Assembly: GCA_017480545.1 (NCBI GenBank) | Contig: JAFVAI010000049.1 | Location: 1-37,252 of the forward strand | Length of the DNA: 37,252 nt | Reading direction: 5' to 3' | Origin: Schwartzia sp. (in: firmicutes) | GTDB taxonomy: Bacteria > Bacillota > Negativicutes > Selenomonadales > Selenomonadaceae | In this document: piece by piece, positions 23,380 through 31,564 of the stretch | Numbering within the stretch: position 1 is the stretch's first letter | Layout of the letters: every line of letters starts with the position of its first letter | The notes under the pieces: model-generated | Database searches by the model: none | What the model was told of the DNA's origin: nothing | Seen by the model: only the letters and a program-made list of their open reading frames with translations | Translations under genes and position numbers: made by a program

Positions 23380-26300
23380 TTGCCTAAGTTTTTTATCCGC
23401 CGCCCGATTTTCGCTATCGTCATCGCGATTGCGATGGTCATTATCGGCACGTTGGCGGCCGTGAGCCTGCCGGTCGCACAGTATCCGCGCATCTCGCCGC
23501 CGACGGTCAGCGTCGTGACGAGTTACGTCGGCGCCAATGCCAGCGTCCTGAACGAGACGGTGGCGCAGGTCATCGAGCAGCAGGTGAACGGCACCGAGGG
23601 CATGGACTATATGTCGTCGAACTCCGACGACACGGGCCGCTACCGTCTGTCCGTAGTGTTCGATCTCGATTCCGACGCGGACATGGACACGGTCAAGACG
23701 CAAAACAATGTTTCCGTCGCGTCGGCGAGCCTGCCGAATGAAGTCACTTCTTACGGCGTCACGACGAAAAAGGCGTCGCCGGACATGGCGCTCGCCGGGT
23801 CGCTGTACTCGCCGAACGGCACGTATACGCGGCAGTTCATGAAGAACTACGCCGACATTTACATCATCGACAAGGTGAAGCGTGTGCCCGGCGTCGGCGA
23901 CGTCAATATTTTCGGGCCGGACTACGCGATGCGGATATGGCTGAACCCGGACAAACTGGCGGAACTGGGGCTGACCGTCGCCGACGTGACGAGCGCCATC
24001 AGGAGCCAAAACGTGCAGGCCCCGGCGGGCACCATCGGCATGCAGCCGACCCCGGCCGCGCAGGAAAAGCAGTACACGGGCCGCGTGGCGGGACGTCTTA
24101 TCAGCGACGAGGAATTTGCCAATATCATCGTGCGCGCGGAGGCGAACGGCTCCTTCGTCCGCATGAAGGATATCGCGCGCATCGAGACGGGCGCGCGCCG
24201 CATCAACGTCGAGGCCATGACGAACGGCATGGTGGGCATCGGCTTCGGCATCCAGCTCACCAGCGACGCGAACGCGATGGACACGGTGCGCGGCGTGCAG
24301 GAGGTCATCCGCGAGGCGGAGAAGGATTTCCCGCCCGACCTGAAATATCGGGAAGTCATTGACAGTACGCGCTATATCCGCGCGTCCATCCACGAGGTTG
24401 CCGAGACTTTTATTGAAGCATTGGTTCTCGTCACCGCGATTCTCTATTTGTTCCTGCAAAACTGGCGGGCGACGCTGATTCCCGCCCTCGCCGTCCCGGT
24501 CTCGCTGATTGCCACTTTTGGCGCGTTCGTCGTGCTGGGCTTTTCCATCAATACGCTGACGCTGTTCGCGATGGTGCTTGCCATCGGCCTCGTCGTCGAT
24601 GACGCGATTGTCGTCATCGAGAACGTCGAGCGCAATATGGTGGAGCAGGACCTTCCCGCGGACAAGGCGACGGAGATTGCCATGGACGAGGTGCAGGGGC
24701 CGATTATCGCAACGACCTTCGTGTTGGCGGCGGTCTTTGTGCCGGTGGCGTTCCTCGGCGGCATGATGGGCGTCTTGTACAAGCAGTTCGCGCTGACGAT
24801 CACCATTTCCGTCGCGTTCTCGGCGTTCGTCGCCTTGACGCTTTCTCCCGCGCTCTGCGCGCTGCTTTTGAAGCCGCACGAGCTGGGCGCGGAAGGGAGC
24901 GTGTTCGCGGGCTTCTTCGCGAAGTTCAACGATTGGTTCGAGCGCGTCACGGGCAAGTATGTCGGGCAGGTGAGCTGGCTCGTTTCGCGGCTGAAGCTCG
25001 GCGTGCTCGCTCTTCTCGTCATTACCGTGCTGATGGGGATGCTCTACAAGCTCGTGCCCTCCGCCTTTATCCCGCAGGAGGATCAGGGCTTCTATGTCGC
25101 CTCCGTCACCCTGCCCGAAGGCACATCGCTGAACCGCACGTCGAACACGACGCAGAGGCTCGCGGCGAAGCTCGGCGAGTTGCCCGGCGTGGACAACGTG
25201 ATGAACATCACGGGCTTCGACGTGCTCTCCAACGGCGCGAAGTCCAACGGCGCGACTATGTTCATCGGCCTCAAGGAATGGTCGGAGCGCGAGAGCGCGG
25301 AGACTGCCATCGGCGCCGCCATCGGCAAGACTTTCGGCCTCGGCAGGAGCGTGACGCCGGAGGCGTTCGTCATCGCGTTCAACCCGCCCTCGCTCCCCGG
25401 TCTCGGCACGGTCGGCGGCTTCAATATGCAGTTGCAGGATATGTCGGGGCATACGGACACGGAGCTCGACGAAATCACCAAGCGCATCGTCGCGGCGGCG
25501 AACCAACGGCCGGAACTGATGGGCGTTTACTCCACCTATTCCATCAATTCCCCGATTTGCGACTTTACCATCGACCGCGAGAAGGTCATGAACCTCGGCG
25601 TGGACCTCGCCGACGTGTTCACCGCGCTCCAGGTCAATTTCGGCGGCTACGAGGTCAATGACTTCAACCGCTTCGGGCGCACCTACAAGGTCGTCGTGCA
25701 GTCCGACACCGCCTACCGCACCGAGGCAGAAGCGGCGAAATTCGTCTTTGTGAAATCGAATACGGGCCGCCTTGTGCCGCTCGATACGCTTTTGGTGCCG
25801 CGCCTCGATACCGGCGCGCCGATTATCTCGCGCTTCAACGCCGCCCGAAGCATTACTGTCCAAGGCAGCGAGGCCCCGGGCTACAGCTCCGGGCAGGCGA
25901 TGGCGGCGTTGGAGGAAGTCGTGCGCGATAACGCGCCCACGGGCTTCAACATTGACTGGGCGGGCCAGAGCCGCGAAGAGAAAAAGGCGGGGTCGAAGAC
26001 GCTGGAGGTTCTCGCGTTGGCTCTCGTCTTCGCGTTCCTCTGCCTCGCCGCGCTCTACGAGAGCTGGAGCGTGCCTTTCGCGGTCTTGGCGACCGTGCCG
26101 ACGGGCATTTTCGGCGCGCTCATCTGCGAATACGCGCTGGGGCAGCAGAACACCATCTATATGCAAATCGGCGTCATCATGATCATCGGCCTCGCGGCGA
26201 AAAACGCAATCCTGATTGTCGAGTTCGCGAAGGAGCGCGTCGACAACGGCGGCGACCCGGTGGAAGCCGCCATCGAGGCGGCAAGGCTCCGCCTGCGCCC

Positions 26301-26514
26301 GATCATGATGACCGCGCTGACCTCCGTCATCGGCTGCCTGCCGCTCGCCATCGCCACCGGCGCGGGCGCGGGCGCGAGAAACAACATGGGCATCGCCGTC
26401 GTCGGCGGCATGACGTTTGCCACGGTCATCGGCATTTTCCTGATTCCGGTGTTCTATGTGATTGTCGAGAAACTCGCGGCGAAGGTGAGGGGGGAAAAAG
26501 CGGAAAACGTCTGA
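23380..26514 (+). CDS. RND multidrug efflux pump, AcrB-like (HAE1)
   Basis: This 1044-residue inner-membrane transporter is of the hydrophobe/amphiphile efflux RND family, which exports drugs, bile salts or other amphiphiles by proton antiport. The start is a TTG 7 bases after GAGGGAGGA, giving the typical MPKFFIRRPIFAIVIAI. The proton relay is intact, with Asp407 and Asp408 (VVDDAIVVIENVER) in TM4 and Lys941 (GLAAKNAILIVEF) in TM10, nearly matching AcrB numbering. The length is normal. A TATAAT lies at 23313. No periplasmic adaptor or outer-membrane channel gene is adjacent, so partners must be encoded elsewhere. It is flanked by inverted copies of palindrome family B. Confidence 0.92.
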   Translation: MPKFFIRRPIFAIVIAIAMVIIGTLAAVSLPVAQYPRISPPTVSVVTSYVGANASVLNETVAQVIEQQVNGTEGMDYMSSNSDDTGRYRLSVVFDLDSDADMDTVKTQNNVSVASASLPNEVTSYGVTTKKASPDMALAGSLYSPNGTYTRQFMKNYADIYIIDKVKRVPGVGDVNIFGPDYAMRIWLNPDKLAELGLTVADVTSAIRSQNVQAPAGTIGMQPTPAAQEKQYTGRVAGRLISDEEFANIIVRAEANGSFVRMKDIARIETGARRINVEAMTNGMVGIGFGIQLTSDANAMDTVRGVQEVIREAEKDFPPDLKYREVIDSTRYIRASIHEVAETFIEALVLVTAILYLFLQNWRATLIPALAVPVSLIATFGAFVVLGFSINTLTLFAMVLAIGLVVDDAIVVIENVERNMVEQDLPADKATEIAMDEVQGPIIATTFVLAAVFVPVAFLGGMMGVLYKQFALTITISVAFSAFVALTLSPALCALLLKPHELGAEGSVFAGFFAKFNDWFERVTGKYVGQVSWLVSRLKLGVLALLVITVLMGMLYKLVPSAFIPQEDQGFYVASVTLPEGTSLNRTSNTTQRLAAKLGELPGVDNVMNITGFDVLSNGAKSNGATMFIGLKEWSERESAETAIGAAIGKTFGLGRSVTPEAFVIAFNPPSLPGLGTVGGFNMQLQDMSGHTDTELDEITKRIVAAANQRPELMGVYSTYSINSPICDFTIDREKVMNLGVDLADVFTALQVNFGGYEVNDFNRFGRTYKVVVQSDTAYRTEAEAAKFVFVKSNTGRLVPLDTLLVPRLDTGAPIISRFNAARSITVQGSEAPGYSSGQAMAALEEVVRDNAPTGFNIDWAGQSREEKKAGSKTLEVLALALVFAFLCLAALYESWSVPFAVLATVPTGIFGALICEYALGQQNTIYMQIGVIMIIGLAAKNAILIVEFAKERVDNGGDPVEAAIEAARLRLRPIMMTALTSVIGCLPLAIATGAGAGARNNMGIAVVGGMTFATVIGIFLIPVFYVIVEKLAAKVRGEKAENV

Positions 26515-26533
26515 TAGGAAGGGGGGAGGCACG

Positions 26534-26830
26534 ATGCAGTTCTGCAAAATTTACCGGGATGATGGGAATATCTGCATTTTCATTATGAATATGTACGAGG
26601 ACGAATCTGGCATGGACAAAATCGAAATCCGCGCTGAGCGTGAAGACGACCCGGACATTTATGCGGGCGTCACGCTCCCCGGCTATTACTGCCATCATGC
26701 TTACGGTTTTTCGGAGCAGGAAATCCTTCGGCTGCAAAAATTCCTGAAAAATAACGCCGTTTCCATTTGGAATATGGCAAGGGAGAATTTCTATGCCAAG
26801 CGCTTCTTGATGATTGGGGAAAAGATTTGA
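26534..26830 (+). CDS. Small cytosolic protein of unknown function
   Basis: This 98-residue protein starts at an ATG with AAGGGGGGAGG upstream, 19 bases after the RND gene, so it is probably co-transcribed with it. There is no signal peptide or membrane helix. It contains CKIYRDDGNICIFIMNMYEDES and an acidic stretch EREDDPDIYAGVTLPGYYCHH, with three cysteines. I do not recognise the family and have no basis for linking it to efflux beyond position. Confidence 0.55.
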   Translation: MQFCKIYRDDGNICIFIMNMYEDESGMDKIEIRAEREDDPDIYAGVTLPGYYCHHAYGFSEQEILRLQKFLKNNAVSIWNMARENFYAKRFLMIGEKI

Positions 26831-26832
26831 AT

Positions 26833-26880
26833 CATACGAATCACAGGAGGGATTTAAAAATCCTAACTGCGATTCGTATG
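26833..26880. repeat. Dispersed palindrome family B, copy 2 (inverted)
   Basis: The outer arms CATACGAATC and GATTCGTATG are perfectly complementary over 10 bp. The centre carries the exact reverse complement of 25 bases of copy 1. It sits two bases after the small gene's stop. Confidence 0.7.
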
Positions 26881-26894
26881 AGCAATATCCAAGA

Positions 26895-26932
26895 GCGCCC
26901 TGCTTCGCATTTGCGCGACGGGGCGTTTTCTT
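26895..26932 (+). terminator. Terminator after the RND operon
   Basis: CGCCC and GGGCG form the outer stem, with an inner TCGC/GCGA part, followed by GTTTTCTTGTTTT. It separates the RND operon from gdhA. Confidence 0.6.
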
Positions 26933-26974
26933 GTTTTCCCATCTTTTGTATACAGTATTTTTGTGTTATCCCTC

Positions 26975-27004
26975 TTGTTTCTTCTATATCATTTGCGTTA
27001 TACT
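26975..27004 (+). promoter_or_regulatory. Promoter of gdhA
   Basis: TTGTTT, 18 bases and TATACT form a reasonable sigma-70 promoter about 88 bases before the gdhA start. Confidence 0.5.
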
Positions 27005-27091
27005 ATGCACTGTCGAAAAAGCATAGGAGAAACTCCATGCGGGGGACGCCCCGTAAGAGGGACTTCCCCAGAAATTGAAGGAGTGGTTTTA

Positions 27092-28453
27092 ATGGCAAAC
27101 GCAAGCATGAAGAAGTATGTCGAGGATGTACTGGAAATCATCAAGAAGAAGGACTGGAACCAGCCGGAGTTCATGAACACGGCGAAGGAAGTCCTGTACT
27201 CGATTATCCCGGTGTTGGAGCAGCATCCCGAATATAAGCAAAACAAACTCTTGGAGCGTTTCGTCGAGCCGGAGCGCGTGGTGATTTTCCGTGTGCCGTG
27301 GGCCGACGACAAGGGCGAGCTTCAGGTGAACCGCGGCTTTCGTGTGCAGATGTCCAGCGCCATCGGCCCGTACAAGGGCGGCCTGCGCTTCCATCCGAGC
27401 GTCAATCTTTCCATCATGAAATTCCTTGCCATGGAGCAGGTTTTGAAGAACGCGCTTTCCGGGCTGCCCATCGGCGGCGGCAAGGGCGGCTCCGATTTCG
27501 ACCCGAAGGGCAAATCCGACGGCGAGGTCATGCGCTTCTGCCAGAGCTTCATGACGGAGCTGTACCGCCACATCGGCGCGGACATTGACGTACCGGCGGG
27601 CGACATCGGCGTCGGCGGGCGCGAGATCGGCTATCTCTACGGCCAGTACAAGCGTATCACGAAGCTGTACGAGGGCGTTTTGACGGGCAAGGGCCTGACC
27701 TTCGGCGGCAGCCTCGCGCGCACCGAGGCCACGGGCTACGGCCTCCTCTATTTCGTCAAGGAAATGCTCGAGGACGCGGATATCGACATCAAAGGTAAGA
27801 CGGTTCTCGTCTCCGGCGCGGGCAACGTCGCCACCTACGCCATCGAGAAGGCGCAGGAGATGGGCGCGAAAGTTGTCACCTGCTCCGACTCCAACGGCTA
27901 CGTCTACGATCCGGACGGCATCGACCTTGATCTTGTGAAGGACATCAAGGAAGTCCGCCGCGCGCGCATCAGCGAATATGTCAAGAAGCGCAAGAAAGCG
28001 AAATACTTCGAGGACAAGGACGGTTCGAAGGGCGTCTGGACGGTCAAGGGCGACATCGCTCTCCCCTGCGCGACGCAGAACGAGCTCGACCTCGACAGCG
28101 CGAAAACGTTGGTCAAGAACGGCGTCAAGGCCGTGGGCGAGGGCGCGAATATGCCGACCACGTTGGACGCCATCGAATTTTTGCAGAAGAAGGGGGTGCT
28201 CTTCGCTCCGGCGAAAGCCGCGAACGTCGGCGGCGTGTCCGTCTCCGCGCTCGAAATGAGCCAGAACTCCGAGCGTCTGCACTGGACCTTTGAAGAGGTC
28301 GACGAGCGCCTGAAGGGCATCATGCACGGCAGCTACACCCAGGCGAAGGAAGCCGCCGAGCGTTATGGCGTCAAGGGCAATCTCCTCGCCGGCGCGAACC
28401 TCGCGGGCTTCGAGAAGGTCGCCACCGCAATGCAGGCCCAAGGCTGGGTATAA
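27092..28453 (+). CDS. gdhA: Glutamate dehydrogenase, NADP-type
   Basis: This 453-residue enzyme interconverts glutamate with 2-oxoglutarate plus ammonia. Seen motifs are YKGGLRFHPSVN, the catalytic-lysine loop GGGKGGSDFDPKGKSD and PAGDIGVGGREIGYLYGQY with the catalytic Asp. The nucleotide-binding Rossmann stretch is VLVSGAGNVATYAIEKA. The length and these motifs fit the hexameric, usually NADP-dependent, subfamily I. The start at 27092 has GAAGGAG 8 bases upstream; an in-frame extension to 26963 runs through the promoter and is rejected. It stands alone, in a stretch rich in amino-acid transport genes, which suits ammonia assimilation or glutamate catabolism. Confidence 0.95.
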   Translation: MANASMKKYVEDVLEIIKKKDWNQPEFMNTAKEVLYSIIPVLEQHPEYKQNKLLERFVEPERVVIFRVPWADDKGELQVNRGFRVQMSSAIGPYKGGLRFHPSVNLSIMKFLAMEQVLKNALSGLPIGGGKGGSDFDPKGKSDGEVMRFCQSFMTELYRHIGADIDVPAGDIGVGGREIGYLYGQYKRITKLYEGVLTGKGLTFGGSLARTEATGYGLLYFVKEMLEDADIDIKGKTVLVSGAGNVATYAIEKAQEMGAKVVTCSDSNGYVYDPDGIDLDLVKDIKEVRRARISEYVKKRKKAKYFEDKDGSKGVWTVKGDIALPCATQNELDLDSAKTLVKNGVKAVGEGANMPTTLDAIEFLQKKGVLFAPAKAANVGGVSVSALEMSQNSERLHWTFEEVDERLKGIMHGSYTQAKEAAERYGVKGNLLAGANLAGFEKVATAMQAQGWV

Positions 28454-28469
28454 TCCATATACAAAAATG

Positions 28470-28498
28470 GCCGCCGCTCTCCGGAGCGGCGGCTTCTC
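28470..28498 (+). terminator. Terminator of gdhA
   Basis: GCCGCCGCTC pairs perfectly with GAGCGGCGGC around a TCCG loop, followed by the modest TTCTCTGTT. The palindrome at 28529 may back it up. Confidence 0.65.
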
Positions 28499-28528
28499 TG
28501 TTGCGGCCTGCCTGGTTCCCGCATGGCA

Positions 28529-28567
28529 AAAAAATTTGAGGTAAGAATTTCTTACCTCAAATTTTTT
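28529..28567. repeat. Dispersed palindrome family A, copy 2
   Basis: A perfect 18-bp stem around ATT: the arm reads AAAAAATTTGAGGTAAGA. Lying between the convergent gdhA and metQ genes, with A/T runs on both sides, it is well suited as a bidirectional terminator. Confidence 0.75.
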
Positions 28568-28611
28568 GTGTGTGACAAATTTTCTTATCCCAGACTGCCT
28601 CAAGGCTTTGG

Positions 28612-29451
28612 TCAGAACGCGGGGACAATCGATCCGCCGTATTTCTTTTCGATGAATTCCTTGATTTCCTTCGACTGGAGCGCCTTCATCAGCGCGACAA
28701 TCTCGGGACGCTTTTCGTCGCCCTCGCGGACAGCCACGATGTTCGAATAGGGCGAAGTCTTGTCCTCGATGAAGATCGCGTCCTTCGTCGGGTTCAGGCT
28801 CGCCTGCATCGCGAAATTCGTGTTGATGACGGCGATGGCCACATCGTCCAATGCGCGAGGAAGCTGCGCGGCCTCGATTTCCTTGAACTGGAGGTTCAGC
28901 TTGTTCTCGGCCACGTCCTGCACCGTCGCCTTGACGCCGAGCCCCGCTTTCAGCTTGAGAAGGCCGGCCTTTTCCAAGAGCAGCAGCGCACGGCCGCCGT
29001 TCGTCGGGTCGTTCGGGATGGCGACAATGTCGCCCGCTTTCAGCTCGTCGAGCTTCTTGACCTTTTTCGAGTAAACGCCCATCGGCTCCACATGGACACC
29101 GCCGGCGCTCTTCAGCTTCAGGTTTTTGTGCTCGTCGATGAAGTTCAAAAGATACGGCTCATGCTGGAAGAAGTTCGCGTCCAGTTCCTTGTCCCCCAAC
29201 GCCATGTTCGGCTGGATGTAGTCGCTGAACTCGATGACCTTGAGCTCGATGTTCTGCTTCGCCAGCACCGGCTTGATCTGTTCCAACAGCTCCGCGTGCG
29301 GCACCGGCGACGCGCCGACCTTCAGCGTGACCTTCGCGCCGCCGGACGAGGCAGGCGCTCCCGAGGAAGCGGGCTTTTTGTCCCCGCCGCCGCAGCCCGC
29401 CGCGAATACGACGAGCAGAAGCGCGGAGAGAATAAGAACCAATTTTTTCAT
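28612..29451 (-). CDS. metQ: Methionine ABC transporter substrate-binding lipoprotein
   Basis: This 279-residue NlpA/MetQ-family lipoprotein binds methionine in the periplasm for the MetNI importer. The signal peptide ends in a lipobox (VFAAGC, lipidated Cys20), then a Gly/Ser-rich linker. The family core follows: KVGASPVPHAELLEQIKPVLA, DANFFQHEPYLLNF, IPNDPTNGGRALLLLEKAGL and the late KDAIFIEDKTSPYSNIVAVR. AGGAGGGG lies 9 bases before the ATG. It is downstream of metI but separated from it by a terminator, and it has its own promoter, so the binding protein can be made in excess over the membrane parts. Confidence 0.95.
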   Translation of the reverse strand: MKKLVLILSALLLVVFAAGCGGGDKKPASSGAPASSGGAKVTLKVGASPVPHAELLEQIKPVLAKQNIELKVIEFSDYIQPNMALGDKELDANFFQHEPYLLNFIDEHKNLKLKSAGGVHVEPMGVYSKKVKKLDELKAGDIVAIPNDPTNGGRALLLLEKAGLLKLKAGLGVKATVQDVAENKLNLQFKEIEAAQLPRALDDVAIAVINTNFAMQASLNPTKDAIFIEDKTSPYSNIVAVREGDEKRPEIVALMKALQSKEIKEFIEKKYGGSIVPAF

Positions 29452-29495
29452 ATCATGTTTCCCCTCCTAATAAATATATATGCATTCCATTTCGT

Positions 29496-29524
29496 ATCAT
29501 AGGGCAAAAAAAGAAGGCTGTCAA
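29496..29524 (-). promoter_or_regulatory. metQ promoter overlapping the metNI terminator
   Basis: On the minus strand, TTGACA (29524-29519), 17 bases and TATGAT (29501-29496) make a near-consensus promoter. The -35 lies in the loop side of the upstream terminator hairpin and the spacer covers its T-run. Confidence 0.7.
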
Positions 29525-29544
29525 CTGCGACAAGCCTTCTTTTT
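29506..29544 (-). terminator. Terminator of metNI
   Basis: On the minus strand, arms AGAAGGCT and AGCCTTCT, extended by GTC/GAC, form a stem followed by seven or more T residues. It ends the metNI transcript before metQ. Confidence 0.8.
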
Positions 29545-29593
29545 GATGGAAATTTGAACATATCATTGACAAACTTGCAGGGGCGGCAGCCAA

Positions 29594-30253
29594 CTACAAT
29601 TCTTTCTTGTTCAGTTTTTTCGCCAGCGCGTTTCCGGCGAACTGCACGAGTTGGACGAGGGCGATCAGGACCACAACCGTCGCCAGCATGATTTCCGGAC
29701 GGAATCTTTGGTAGCCGTAGCGGATGGCGAGGTCGCCGAGGCCGCCGCCGCCAATGGCGCCCGCCATGGCCGACTCGCCGACGAGGGCGATGACCACCGT
29801 GGTGAGCTGGGCGACGATGCCGGGGAGAGCCTCCGGCAGATAGACGCGGCGGATGATCTGCATGGGCGTCGCGCCCATCGCGAGCGCCGCCTCGACGAGA
29901 CCGTAGGGCACTTCGCGGAGCGAGGTCTCCACCTGCCGCCCGATGAAGGGAATCGACGCCAGCGTCAGCGGCACCATCGCCGCAGTCGTGCCGATGGACG
30001 TCCCGGCGACAAGGCGCGTGAACGGGATAATCGCAACCATCAAGATAATGAAGGGAATCGAGCGCACCGCGTTGACGATAGCGGCGACGGCCCGGTTCAG
30101 CACGGGGCATTCGAGGATGCCGCCTTTCGCCGTGACGACGAGCAGCACACCCAGCGGCACACCGACAGCGGTGGCGGCAATCATCGAGACGACGACCATC
30201 GCGACGGTCTCGCCGAGGGCCTTCATCAAAAGCGGCAAAACATCAGCGGACAT
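29594..30253 (-). CDS. metI: Methionine ABC transporter permease
   Basis: This 219-residue inner-membrane permease has five hydrophobic segments. The C-terminal half has the EAA-type loop that docks on the ATPase (VEAALAMGATPMQIIRRVYLPEALPGIV) and the MetI-typical GESAMAGAIGGGGLGDLAIRYGYQRF. It forms the methionine channel with MetN. The ATG overlaps the end of metN by 11 bases, so the two are coupled. The terminator 50 bases after its stop splits it from metQ. Confidence 0.95.
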   Translation of the reverse strand: MSADVLPLLMKALGETVAMVVVSMIAATAVGVPLGVLLVVTAKGGILECPVLNRAVAAIVNAVRSIPFIILMVAIIPFTRLVAGTSIGTTAAMVPLTLASIPFIGRQVETSLREVPYGLVEAALAMGATPMQIIRRVYLPEALPGIVAQLTTVVIALVGESAMAGAIGGGGLGDLAIRYGYQRFRPEIMLATVVVLIALVQLVQFAGNALAKKLNKKEL

Positions 30254-31280
30254 AACCGATCACCTCGATTCTGAGATCCTTTTCACGCAAAAACGCCAGC
30301 GCGCTTTCCACGGCCTCCTCGGCGCCGGACAGGCCGAGCAGCATCCGCCCATAAGGGGTGTCTTTGATGGAGTCGATATTTCCGTACAAGATATCCGCCT
30401 CCACGTCGAATTTCCGGATCAGCGCGGAAATGACCGGCTCGCCCGCCGAGGTGCCGACGAAGGTCAGCCGCACGAGCAGCCGCCCGCCGGGAACCGGATC
30501 GGCGGAAATTGACGCGTTTTGAAGCTCCGGCGGCAGGCCGCTGCCCATCAGCACACTGATGAATTCTTTTGTCATATCCCGTTGCGGGGCGGTGAACACG
30601 TCGATGACGCGCCCCGATTCCGTGATGACGCCGTTCTCGATGACTGCGACCTTGTCGCAGATATCCTTGATGACCTGCATCTCGTGGGTAATGATTACGA
30701 CGGTCAGGCCGAGCTTTTTGTTGATGTCCTTGATCAGCTCCAGAATCGCCTTTGTCGTCTGCGGGTCGAGGGCGGAGGTCGCCTCGTCGCAGAGCAGCAC
30801 CTTCGGCGCCGAGGCCAGCGCGCGGGCGATGCCGACGCGCTGCTTTTGCCCGCCGGAAAGCTGGGCCGGGTACCGGTTCGCCTTGTCCGCCAGCGACACC
30901 AACGCGAGCAACGGCTCCACCTTCGCGCGGATCGCGTCCTCGTCCATGCCGGAAAGCCGGAGCGGAAACGCCACGTTGTCATAGACGGTCGCCGACGACA
31001 GCAGGTTGAAGTGCTGGAAAATCATGCCGATGGACTTGCGCGCCTCGCGGAGCTCCGCGTCGGAAAGCGCCATCATGTCCAGCCCGTCCACGACGACGGA
31101 GCCTTTCGTCGGGCGCTCCAAAAGATTGATGCAGCGGATCAGGGTCGACTTGCCTGCGCCGGACAGCCCGATCACGCCGAAAATCTCGCCCCGGGCCACG
31201 GACAGGCTGACATCCTTCAGCGCCGTCACCGCCCCGTCGGTGCCCTCGTATGTCTTTTCGATATGGGAAAGGGTAATCAT
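30243..31280 (-). CDS. metN: Methionine ABC transporter ATP-binding protein
   Basis: This 345-residue ATPase has Walker A GLSGAGKST (38-46), signature LSGGQKQRVGIARAL, Walker B VLLCDEATSALDP and a C-terminal NIL domain (about 265-345) that binds methionine and shuts down uptake when the cell is replete. The start at 31280 has GGGAGA 7 bases upstream; an ATG two codons earlier sits on the ribosome site. It is the first gene of metNI. The leader is filled by a 167-bp palindrome, and no SAM riboswitch was recognised there. Confidence 0.95.
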   Translation of the reverse strand: MITLSHIEKTYEGTDGAVTALKDVSLSVARGEIFGVIGLSGAGKSTLIRCINLLERPTKGSVVVDGLDMMALSDAELREARKSIGMIFQHFNLLSSATVYDNVAFPLRLSGMDEDAIRAKVEPLLALVSLADKANRYPAQLSGGQKQRVGIARALASAPKVLLCDEATSALDPQTTKAILELIKDINKKLGLTVVIITHEMQVIKDICDKVAVIENGVITESGRVIDVFTAPQRDMTKEFISVLMGSGLPPELQNASISADPVPGGRLLVRLTFVGTSAGEPVISALIRKFDVEADILYGNIDSIKDTPYGRMLLGLSGAEEAVESALAFLREKDLRIEVIGYVR

Positions 31281-31307
31281 AGTCATGTCTCCCGTTTATA
31301 AATATCA

Positions 31308-31474
31308 TTAAGGAAACGACGAATAAGTCAATTCGAGGCCACGCCGAGGGATTTTTTCGTCAGGCAAGGAAGATGCCGCGAAGGCGTAGCATCGCTACGT
31401 CGAACGGCATCTGACGCAGCATGACGGAAAAAGAGCCGGCGTGGGCCGAAGGGACTTGTTCGGCGTTTCCTTAA
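31308..31474. mobile_element. MITE-like 167-bp imperfect palindrome in metN leader
   Basis: The two ends are perfect inverted repeats (TTAAGGAAACG and its complement) that continue, with scattered mismatches, almost to the centre: CCACGCC/GGCGTGG, CGTCA/TGACG, GATGCCG/CGGCATC and GTAGC/GCTAC. No coding frame is present. Near-full palindromes of this size with defined ends look like miniature inverted-repeat transposable elements. Flanks ATATCAT and ATTATCAT are similar, but a clear target duplication is not proven. It starts right after the -10 of the metN promoter, so the whole element would be transcribed as one long hairpin. Confidence 0.6.
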
Positions 31475-31477
31475 ATT

Positions 31478-31506
31478 ATCATACCTGATTTTCGGCAAAA
31501 TGTCAC
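31478..31506 (-). promoter_or_regulatory. Promoter of metNI
   Basis: On the minus strand, GTGACA (31506-31501), 17 bases and TATGAT (31483-31478) form a good promoter. Transcription would start at the edge of the palindrome, about 190 bases before metN. Confidence 0.6.
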
Positions 31507-31507
31507 G

Positions 31508-31556
31508 AAAAAGGGACTGCCCGGAAAGAGCGTTCCTTTCCGGACAGTCCCCCTTT
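31508..31556 (-). terminator. Terminator of the alanine symporter gene
   Basis: GGGACTG/CAGTCCC and CCGGAAAG/CTTTCCGG stack with one C-A mismatch around AGCGTTC. On the minus strand TTTTTCG follows. It lies directly upstream of the metN promoter and insulates it. Confidence 0.8.
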
Positions 31557-31564
31557 TGCCGGCA

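Noticed and set aside
23302..26547. A 1081-codon open frame on the minus strand opposite the RND gene
   Set aside because: The plus strand encodes an unmistakable RND pump with intact motifs. The antisense product is rich in Arg, His and Asp, as expected from reversed GC-rich codons.
26963..27091. N-terminal extension of glutamate dehydrogenase
   Set aside because: It runs through the predicted promoter and leader, and the start at 27092 has an ideal ribosome site and the usual length.
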